Translations under genes and position numbers: made by a program
Notes under the pieces: generated by a model
Seen by the model: the letters and a program-made list of their open reading frames with translations, nothing else
The model's database searches: none
What the model was told of the DNA's origin: nothing
Part shown: positions 1-4,708 of the stretch, one piece after another
Numbering within the stretch: position 1 is the first letter of the stretch
Layout of the letters: every line of letters starts with the position of its first letter
Source: Cyanobacteria bacterium OH_CFB_184
GTDB taxonomy: Bacteria > Cyanobacteriota > Vampirovibrionia > Gastranaerophilales > Gastranaerophilaceae
Assembly: GCA_023414155.1 (NCBI GenBank)
Contig: JAEZOG010000265.1
Coordinates: 1-5,081 of the forward strand
Direction: 5' to 3'
DNA length: 5,081 bases

Positions 1-121
1 GTGTTTGTTGGGCGTGTATAATGATACCCAGAATAATACCAGCTATCAAACCAAAAAAGATGTGTCCATTTCGCTTAATTCCAAGACCTAAAGCAATCAG
101 GACCTGCATATGTAATTTCAT
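1..121 (-). CDS. N-terminal fragment of a membrane protein, probably a dicarboxylate/amino-acid:cation symporter
   Basis: A minus-strand reading frame starts with ATG at 121 and stays open for 40 codons to the window edge, where it is cut off. It begins MKLHMQVLIALGLGI, followed by a short polar stretch (KRNGH) and a strongly hydrophobic segment, FFGLIAGIILGIIIHA, at about residues 22-37. The Gly-spaced hydrophobic pattern resembles the first transmembrane helix of the DAACS (GltP/DctA/GltPh) family, which takes up glutamate, aspartate or C4-dicarboxylates with Na+ or H+. That family call is inference from a short fragment; another inner-membrane protein is possible. The start is supported by a GAGG ribosome-binding site 6 nt upstream and by a good promoter on the same strand. 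An in-frame ATG at codon 5 (position 109) is the alternative start. The gene is divergent from murC, so a functional link is not implied. Confidence 0.6.
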   Translation of the reverse strand, partial: MKLHMQVLIALGLGIKRNGHIFFGLIAGIILGIIIHAQQT

Positions 122-127
122 AATATA

Positions 128-131
128 CCTC
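128..131 (-). promoter_or_regulatory. Shine-Dalgarno site for the minus-strand membrane protein gene
   Basis: Reading the minus strand, GAGG lies 6 nt before the ATG at 121 (ACGAGG, then TATATT, then ATG). It favours this start over the in-frame ATG at 109. Confidence 0.6.
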
Positions 132-161
132 GTAAACTTATATTCATAAATAGCGATTTTA

Positions 162-190
162 ATTGTACTATTTTTTCAAAAATAAGACAA
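162..190 (-). promoter_or_regulatory. Sigma70-type promoter for the minus-strand membrane protein gene
   Basis: On the minus strand, a -35-like TTGTCT (190-185) is followed by a 17-nt spacer and a -10-like TACAAT (167-162). Each hexamer differs from consensus at one or two positions, and the spacing is ideal. Transcription would begin near 155 and give a leader of about 34 nt before the ATG at 121. The call rests on pattern and correct placement; AT-rich DNA yields chance matches, but this is the best promoter match in the region. Confidence 0.55.
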
Positions 191-203
191 CAATATAAAT
201 AGT

Positions 204-267
204 TGATATTTTTGTTCAAATTACAATGATTTTTTCAGTTTTTATATGAACAAATTGTGATATTTTT
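204..267. repeat. Paired inverted and direct repeats in the divergent promoter region
   Basis: TTTGTTCA (211-218) is matched by its exact reverse complement TGAACAAA (247-254), with 28 bp between the arms. Around this, the 10-bp direct repeat TGATATTTTT occurs at 204-213 and 258-267. A further near-complementary pair is ATTACAAT (220-227) and ATTGTGAT (254-261). The elements lie just upstream of the murC -10 box and about 15-75 bp upstream of the minus-strand -35. This is where an operator or looping site for a regulator of either gene would sit. The local base composition is strongly AT, so some of the repetition may be chance. No known regulator motif is recognised. Confidence 0.35.
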
Positions 268-268
268 A

Positions 269-298
269 TTAATAATGAATTTTGTAATAAAATATAAT
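269..298 (+). promoter_or_regulatory. Putative promoter of the murC-murB-ddl-ftsQ operon
   Basis: A perfect -10 hexamer TATAAT lies at 293-298. The best -35 candidate at normal spacing is TTAATA (269-274, 18-bp spacer), a poor match, so the promoter may be weak at -35 or need an activator. Transcription would start near 305, leaving a leader of about 20 nt. TATAAT is common in AT-rich DNA, but the position directly before the first gene of the operon supports it. Confidence 0.5.
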
Positions 299-324
299 AG
301 AAAAAGTTTAGCAGGATTTTATTT

Positions 325-1719
325 ATGAATTTAGAAAATAACCAATATCATTTTATTGCAATTGGCGGAATAGGAATGAGCGGGTTAGCAAAATATTTAT
401 TAGAAAAAGGCATCAACGTTACAGGATCAGACATTCAAGACAGTAAATATGTAAAAGCCTTAAAAGATCTTGGAGCAAAAGTATATATTGGTCATGATGA
501 AGAAAATATTCAGGGAACACCAACAATAATAGCAAGTACAGCTATAAAAGAAGATAATGTAGAATTAAAAAAAGCTAAAGCATTAAATCTTGATGTATAT
601 CATCGATCTGATTTGTTGCAAAAGATAGCAAAAGATTTTTCAGACAATGAAAAATCAACATTTATAGGGTTTTCTGGCACTCACGGCAAAACCACTACCA
701 GCGGCCTATGTTCATTCTTGCTAGAAAAAGCTGGATTAAAGCCATCCTATGTTGTTGGAGGTATCATTCCCGAGCTTGGCGACAATGCCCACTACGGCAG
801 CGATGATTACTTTGTAGCTGAACTTGATGAATCAGATGGAACAATTTTAAAATATCAACCTGATATTAACGTTATAAATAATTTAGAAGTTGATCATTTA
901 GACTTTTATAAAGGCGGTTTTGATGATTTAATAAAAACTTTTAACATCTACCTTGCAAACTTGAAACCTGACGCAAAAATTATAATAAATAGAGATTGTG
1001 ACGGAAATAAAGAACTAATAAAACAAAATACGCAGAATAAATTTATTACATTTGGGCTTTCTGAAGCTGATTATACCGTTGCGAACTTGGAATATAAGGA
1101 TTTTGGCTCCAGTTTTGATGTTGTAAAAAATGGAGAAAATCTCGGAAAAATAAAACTTTCAGTACCGGGAAAACATAACGTATACAACGCATTATCAGTT
1201 TTCGCAGCACTGTATGAATCTAATATTCCAATAGCCTCATTCATCAACCACTTCGATGCGTTTACAGGTATGGGGAGAAGATTTCAACTTGCTGCAGAAT
1301 TTAACGAAATAAAAATTGTTGATGATTATGCACACCACCCCAGTGAAATAGCAACAACACTTGAAAGCGTAAAAAATGCAACTGATTATAGAGTAGTAGC
1401 TGTTTTTCAGCCGCATAGATATTCAAGACTAAAAGGGCTTTGGAACGAATTTTTAAATTGCTTTAACAATTGCGACAAACTCATAGTCCTAGACGTTTTT
1501 GCAGCTTCAGAAACACTAATAAAAGAAGCTGACTCTAAAGCATTTGTAGAAACAATAAATCATCCTGATGCAACTTACCTAAAAGGAAGTATGGGTGAAG
1601 TTGCAGACAAGTTACTCCCGCTATTAAAGCCATCTGACATAGTTTTGACCCTTGGTGCAGGTGATATAACAAAGCTGGGGGGCTTATTACAAGAAACATA
1701 CAATAAAGCGCATAAATAA
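325..1719 (+). CDS. murC: UDP-N-acetylmuramate--L-alanine ligase (MurC)
   Basis: This cytoplasmic Mur ligase joins L-alanine to UDP-MurNAc using ATP, the first step of stem-peptide assembly. The 464 residues are normal for the family. Visible motifs in order are the N-terminal UDP-binding glycine loop AIGGIGMSGLA (12-22), the ATP P-loop GTHGKTTT (118-125), ELDESDG (166-172), NNLEVDHLD (185-193) with the metal-site region, PGKHNVYNAL (281-290), GMGRRF (315-320), DDYAHHPSEI (333-342) and FQPHRYSR (361-368), then TLGAGDI (442-448) near the C-terminus. These cover all three Mur ligase domains, and the YAHHP and QPHRYSR boxes distinguish MurC from MurD, MurE and MurF. The ATG at 325 has AGGA (313-316) 8 nt upstream, the clearest ribosome-binding site in the operon. 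Its stop shares one base with the murB start. The first glycine of the usual GIGGIGM loop is Ala here, a mild variant. Confidence 0.97.
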   Translation: MNLENNQYHFIAIGGIGMSGLAKYLLEKGINVTGSDIQDSKYVKALKDLGAKVYIGHDEENIQGTPTIIASTAIKEDNVELKKAKALNLDVYHRSDLLQKIAKDFSDNEKSTFIGFSGTHGKTTTSGLCSFLLEKAGLKPSYVVGGIIPELGDNAHYGSDDYFVAELDESDGTILKYQPDINVINNLEVDHLDFYKGGFDDLIKTFNIYLANLKPDAKIIINRDCDGNKELIKQNTQNKFITFGLSEADYTVANLEYKDFGSSFDVVKNGENLGKIKLSVPGKHNVYNALSVFAALYESNIPIASFINHFDAFTGMGRRFQLAAEFNEIKIVDDYAHHPSEIATTLESVKNATDYRVVAVFQPHRYSRLKGLWNEFLNCFNNCDKLIVLDVFAASETLIKEADSKAFVETINHPDATYLKGSMGEVADKLLPLLKPSDIVLTLGAGDITKLGGLLQETYNKAHK

Positions 1720-2639
1720 TGGAACACAAAACTAACTACGAACTAAAGAAACATACAACTTTTAAAATCGGCGGAACCGCCGACAATGTCTTTTTCCCTG
1801 AAACAGAAGAAGAATTTATCGATCTTTTAAAAGAAAAAGACAACCCTGTAATACTTGGAAGCTGTTCTAATATTCTGATTTCTTCATCGGGTACAGACAG
1901 AAATATAATAATTACATCAAAAATGACAAGCCATACTTTTGAAGAAAACAAACTTCATACAGCTTGCGGGACAAAAGGCCCCCTATTATCTAAAAAATGC
2001 GGAGAATTGGGGCTAACAGGGTTTGAATTTATGATAGGATTTCCTGGAAGCATCGGCGGAATGCTCTGCATGAATGCATCTGCTCATAATCAGGCTATTT
2101 CAGATTCTTTTGTCGGTTGCAAAGTTTTTGATTTAGATAAAAAAGAAATTCTAAACTTAAATAAAGAAGATATGATTTTTGAATACAGAAAATCTGTTTT
2201 TGCAAAAAAAAATTATATATTAATTTCTGCAGACTTTGAATTTTCTAAAACAGAAAAAGAAAACATTTCTGAACGGATGAATATGAATTTGGATTTTAGA
2301 AAATCAAAACAACCATCCTTGGCTCTTCCAAACGTAGGAAGCATATTCAAAAACCCTAAAGATAATTCTGCTGGAAGGCTTTTGGATGAAGCAGGGGTAA
2401 AAGGACTGCAAGTTGGCGGTGCAAAAGTATGGGAAAATCACGCTAATTTTATTGTTAATTTTAATGATGCAAATTCTAAAGATGTTTTAAATTTGATGTT
2501 AAAAATGTATGATATAGTTAAGAATAAACACGAGATAGAACTTCAGCCTGAAATCAAATACCTGGGCAATTTAGACAAAGAAGAAGAGAGAATATGGAAA
2601 TTATTAAATCAAGAAAATACTCAAAAGACACAAATATAG
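1719..2639 (+). CDS. murB: UDP-N-acetylenolpyruvoylglucosamine reductase (MurB)
   Basis: This cytoplasmic FAD enzyme uses NADPH to reduce UDP-GlcNAc-enolpyruvate to UDP-MurNAc, the substrate of MurC encoded just upstream. At 306 residues it fits the shorter type II MurB class. Visible motifs are KKHTTFKIGGTAD (10-22), the FAD-loop LGSCSN (46-51), GFEFMIGFPGSIGG (101-114) followed by MNASAHN, YRKSVF (156-161) with the expected active-site Arg157, NVGSIFKNP (205-213) with the proton-donor Ser208, AGRLLDEAG (218-226), and LQPEIKYLG (275-283) with catalytic Glu278. The usual GxGSN loop reads GSCSN. The ATG overlaps the murC TAA by one base (TAATG) and has only a weak ribosome-binding site, which suggests translation by re-initiation after murC. 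The 3' end overlaps ddl by 46 bp. Confidence 0.96.
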   Translation: MEHKTNYELKKHTTFKIGGTADNVFFPETEEEFIDLLKEKDNPVILGSCSNILISSSGTDRNIIITSKMTSHTFEENKLHTACGTKGPLLSKKCGELGLTGFEFMIGFPGSIGGMLCMNASAHNQAISDSFVGCKVFDLDKKEILNLNKEDMIFEYRKSVFAKKNYILISADFEFSKTEKENISERMNMNLDFRKSKQPSLALPNVGSIFKNPKDNSAGRLLDEAGVKGLQVGGAKVWENHANFIVNFNDANSKDVLNLMLKMYDIVKNKHEIELQPEIKYLGNLDKEEERIWKLLNQENTQKTQI

Positions 2640-3544
2640 CAGTATTATACGGTGGATTATCAAGCGAAAGAGAAGTGTCGCTAAGATCCGGAAAAAACGT
2701 ATATGAAGCACTGCTCAGATTAGGATATACAAACGTTCTTTTGCTGGATGTAGATAAAGACGTTGCGCAAAAATTAGCAGAAAACAATATAAAAGTTGCA
2801 TACAACGCTCTTCATGGAAAATATGGCGAAGATGGCTGCATACAAGGTATTCTTGAATTATTGCAAATCGAATATACAGGATGCGGTGTATTCTCAAGTG
2901 CAACTTGCATGAATAAAGACCACACAAAAAATATACTCAAAAACTTTGATATACCTTTAATAAAATCGGTTTTAGTAAAAGCAGAAGAAGATGTTGAAGA
3001 AAAGGTCAAAGACTTAAAATATCCACTGATGCTAAAACCTGTAAGTGAAGGTTCTAGCATTGGGATGTACAAAGTTAACACCCCAGACGAGTTAAAAGAA
3101 CTTTTCGACAAATCAGCTGAATGCAAACAAGACATTATGATTGAAGAATTTTTAATTGGCATCTGCGCAACTGTTGGTGTTTTAGATAATGAAAACTCAA
3201 CTTTTGCCACTGAAATTCTTGAACTAAGAACAAAAACAGAATGGTACGATTATGAAGCAAAATATACTCACGGCTTAACGGAGTTTATTTTACCTGCTGA
3301 AATTTCTTCTTCTATGACTCAAAAAGTTAAAGAAATTGCAATCAAAGCCCACAAGGCGTGCAGCTGTCAGGGCGTGAGCAGAGTAGACTTTTTAATAGTA
3401 AATGAAATCCCTTATGTATTAGAAATAAACACGAGCCCGGGAATGACTGATTTAAGTGATCTTCCAGCTCAGGCTAAAGCTATGGGGATTTCTTATGACG
3501 AACTTGTGCTAATAATATTAAATAATGCAGGCTTGAATAAGTAA
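2594..3544 (+). CDS. ddl: D-alanine--D-alanine ligase (Ddl)
   Basis: This ATP-grasp ligase makes D-Ala-D-Ala, which MurF later adds to the peptidoglycan precursor. The 316 residues match the family. Motifs include YGGLSSEREVSLRSG (19-33) with catalytic Glu25, HGKYGEDGCIQG (74-85), the ATP-binding LKPVSEGSSIGM (147-158), EEFLIG (184-189), YDYEAKY (218-224), SRVDF (262-266), and LEINTSPGMT (276-285) with the metal and substrate residues Glu277 and Asn279. The Tyr ending YEAKY is the form seen in D-Ala-D-Ala enzymes, unlike the VanA-type D-lactate ligases, so ordinary D-Ala-ending precursors are likely. The GxE normally found after the EEF segment is GIC here (189-191). The ATG at 2594 lies inside murB, is preceded by a purine-rich AAGAGAG ending 3 nt before it, and is the only Met near the N-terminus. 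It adds about 10 residues before the usual family start. Confidence 0.95.
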   Translation: MEIIKSRKYSKDTNIAVLYGGLSSEREVSLRSGKNVYEALLRLGYTNVLLLDVDKDVAQKLAENNIKVAYNALHGKYGEDGCIQGILELLQIEYTGCGVFSSATCMNKDHTKNILKNFDIPLIKSVLVKAEEDVEEKVKDLKYPLMLKPVSEGSSIGMYKVNTPDELKELFDKSAECKQDIMIEEFLIGICATVGVLDNENSTFATEILELRTKTEWYDYEAKYTHGLTEFILPAEISSSMTQKVKEIAIKAHKACSCQGVSRVDFLIVNEIPYVLEINTSPGMTDLSDLPAQAKAMGISYDELVLIILNNAGLNK

Positions 3545-4447
3545 ATGGAACACAATGATGCAATAAAAAGACGAATAAAACGAAATCAAATGCAGCGGAA
3601 CGTGAGAAGAAGCGAGATAGCATTAAAAAGGTTCTTTTCATTAATTCGCTTTCTCTTGATTGTTGCAATCATTTTTCTTACTTACAAACTAGTTCATTCA
3701 TCGCACTGGTACGTTAGTGATCTAGCTTTTAAATCACCAAAAAATGAATACTTAAAAATTGTCGGTAACCAAATAACTCCTGACTACAAAATTCTAAACG
3801 CCTTAAGAAGAACTGAAATTCCTAAAAAACCTATTTATCTAATAAAAACAAAAGAAATGGAAAAACAGATTCTTCAGATTGAACCGATAAAAAGGGTTTA
3901 TATAAGAAGATTTTGGTGGCCCGGCAGATTTACTATCTTAGTTGAAGAAAGAAAACCAATCTTGATCATTTCTCCATCTGAAACAGTAGCACCAATTGCG
4001 TTTTTCGCTGAAGGCGGTAAACTAATTGGTAGAGAATATCTACCACTAAAAAGCAACTTTAAGCCCACACTTATATTAACGTATGGCAACAAAGGCGACG
4101 ATTACAGACGCTGGAATGACTCAAAAATAAAAATGCTTGATAAACTGGCAAAAAATCTATCTGCGTATTCTGGTGAAAAAGTTCAATATATCGACATCAG
4201 AAACCCTCATGATGCTTATGCCCAGCTTACTTCAGTCAAATTAAGATTAGGCGAATTAGATGCGACAGTATTTAAAAGAATACAATCAATAAGTTCGATC
4301 CTTCCACAGATAAAAAGTTTCAACAAAAAAATCAAATACGTTGACTTAAGATGGGAAGAAACAAATTATTTAAAACTTGAATATGACAACGGTACAAGTT
4401 CAAGCATTGAAACCAAATCTGCTCAAAATAGCAATAATATTCACTAG
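3545..4447 (+). CDS. ftsQ: Cell division protein FtsQ/DivIB
   Basis: This is a bitopic inner-membrane divisome protein that links early and late division proteins, in E. coli through FtsB and FtsL. The 300 residues show the FtsQ layout. There is a basic cytoplasmic tail (1-30, rich in Arg and Lys), one transmembrane helix at about 31-50 (LIRFLLIVAIIFLTYKLV), and a POTRA-like domain at about 68-137 with LKIVGNQI, the RRFWWPGRFTILVEERKP segment and conserved ER. A beta domain at about 138-275 contains LRLGELDATVFKRI and the YVDLRW strand (265-270), the usual FtsQ C-terminal signature. The last 20 or so residues are Ser/Asn-rich and probably disordered. The sequence is diverged, but position after murC-murB-ddl is the classic dcw place for ftsQ. 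The ATG follows the ddl TAA with no gap. The best Shine-Dalgarno, CAGG near 3528-3531, is rather far away, so coupling to ddl translation is likely. Confidence 0.88.
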   Translation: MEHNDAIKRRIKRNQMQRNVRRSEIALKRFFSLIRFLLIVAIIFLTYKLVHSSHWYVSDLAFKSPKNEYLKIVGNQITPDYKILNALRRTEIPKKPIYLIKTKEMEKQILQIEPIKRVYIRRFWWPGRFTILVEERKPILIISPSETVAPIAFFAEGGKLIGREYLPLKSNFKPTLILTYGNKGDDYRRWNDSKIKMLDKLAKNLSAYSGEKVQYIDIRNPHDAYAQLTSVKLRLGELDATVFKRIQSISSILPQIKSFNKKIKYVDLRWEETNYLKLEYDNGTSSSIETKSAQNSNNIH

Positions 4448-4504
4448 CTATATTTTCAAAGAAAATTGACTCGTGAATTCAGATAAGAACTAACCTCTTT
4501 AACG

Positions 4505-4552
4505 AGTTGCATATATTAAGACAACTTAATTTATCCACAATACCAGTTGCAT
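4505..4552 (+). repeat. Direct repeat AGTTGCAT, copies 40 bp apart
   Basis: AGTTGCAT occurs at 4505-4512 and 4545-4552. The second copy contains the -35 (TTGCAT) of the proposed rpsE promoter. The first could be the -35 of an upstream tandem promoter, but its -10 candidates (such as ATTTAT at 4529-4534) are poor. A regulator-binding repeat is an equal possibility. Eight bases is short enough for coincidence. Confidence 0.35.
4531..4539 (+). other. DnaA-box sequence TTATCCACA
   Basis: The nine bases TTATCCACA match the high-affinity E. coli DnaA box exactly. It lies 7 bp upstream of the -35 of the proposed rpsE promoter. A single box is not an origin; it could be a DnaA-responsive regulatory site or a chance match. 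No second box was seen nearby. Confidence 0.35.
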
Positions 4553-4574
4553 TTAAAATTTTATATTGTAGAAT
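4547..4574 (+). promoter_or_regulatory. Sigma70-type promoter for rpsE
   Basis: The -35-like TTGCAT (4547-4552) is followed by a 16-bp spacer and a -10-like TAGAAT (4569-4574). Both hexamers keep the most conserved bases. Transcription would start near 4581 and give a leader of about 128 nt before the rpsE GTG. This would let rpsE be expressed apart from the cell-wall operon, as expected for a ribosomal protein gene. Confidence 0.55.
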
Positions 4575-4603
4575 AATTAGGTCAGAAAATTTATACCCAC
4601 AAT

Positions 4604-4670
4604 AAAACATGCTTATAGGATGGCTTGCGCAAACAAACCAGAGATTTCCTATTGGAGACATGTTTTTTTT
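4604..4670 (+). terminator. Long imperfect hairpin with T8 tract in the rpsE leader: possible attenuator or small-RNA terminator
   Basis: Three stacked helices can form. AAAACATG (4604-4611) pairs with CATGTTTT (4659-4666). ATAGGA (4615-4620) pairs with TCCTAT (4647-4652). TGGCTTG (4621-4627) pairs with CAAACCA (4634-4640) with one mismatch, leaving a CGCAAA loop. CTT (4612-4614) may also pair with GAG/GGAG around 4655-4657. Eight T's follow at 4663-4670, like an intrinsic terminator, though the basal stem is AT-rich. Lying between the rpsE promoter and its GTG, it could be an attenuator, a protein-binding autoregulatory leader, or the end of a short RNA of about 90 nt starting near 4581. It matches no RNA family that I recognise. 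Confidence 0.45.
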
Positions 4671-4685
4671 ATTTTAAAAATAAAA
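4667..4685 (+). repeat. AT-only inverted repeat after the T tract
   Basis: TTTTATTTT (4667-4675) and AAAATAAAA (4677-4685) are exact reverse complements around one A. In RNA the A-rich arm could pair with the U tract of the preceding hairpin, which is a possible antiterminator arrangement. It ends 10 nt before the ribosome-binding site. The sequence is low complexity, so the function is speculative. Confidence 0.3.
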
Positions 4686-4695
4686 TTACTAAATG

Positions 4696-4700
4696 AAAGG
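4696..4700 (+). promoter_or_regulatory. Shine-Dalgarno site fixing the rpsE GTG start
   Basis: AAAGG lies 8 nt before the GTG at 4709, and an in-frame TGA at 4694-4696 rules out any longer N-terminus. No ATG is available in frame before the conserved S5 region, so GTG is the start. Confidence 0.8.
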
Positions 4701-4708
4701 CAATAAAC

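Larger units (their letters stand above)
4448..4708. other. Intergenic region between ftsQ and rpsE
   Basis: These 261 bp hold no convincing coding frame. The minus-strand open frame at 4479-4661 has no family resemblance and no good start context. No strong intrinsic terminator follows ftsQ: there is only an AT hairpin (ATTTTC 4452-4457 with GAAAAT 4461-4466) and a small hairpin, ATTAAG (4515-4520) with CTTAAT (4525-4530), neither ending in a T run. The supported contents are a DnaA-box sequence, a repeated AGTTGCAT, a promoter and a structured leader, each listed separately. Confidence 0.7.

Noticed and set aside
1..324. Phage, insertion-sequence or defence-system edge at the left end
   Set aside because: No terminal inverted repeats, transposase wording, integrase site or tRNA gene is visible. 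The sequence is explained by a transporter N-terminus and a divergent promoter region.
2812..3210. 132-residue minus-strand open frame inside ddl
   Set aside because: It is the longest antisense frame, but it lies wholly within a clear ddl gene. Its Ser/Phe-rich composition is what the reverse complement of AGA/GAA/AAA-rich coding sequence gives, and it shows no family motif.
4452..4466. Hairpin ATTTTC/GAAAAT just after ftsQ as a terminator
   Set aside because: The stem is nearly all A-T, only 6 bp, with no following T run (TGAC follows), so termination here is not supported.
4466..4494. Promoter starting from TTGACT at 4466
   Set aside because: The -35 is excellent, but no acceptable -10 lies at 16-18 bp (AACTAA, ACTAAC and CTAACC are poor).
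4479..4661. 60-residue minus-strand open frame in the ftsQ-rpsE gap
   Set aside because: It has no recognisable motif or convincing ribosome-binding site, and it overlaps the proposed promoter and hairpin of rpsE. It is best explained as a chance open frame.
4607..4670. SRP (4.5S) RNA, 6S RNA or tRNA in the rpsE leader
   Set aside because: The hairpin lacks the SRP tetraloop and internal-loop signature, the large 6S bubble, and any tRNA cloverleaf or T-loop sequence.
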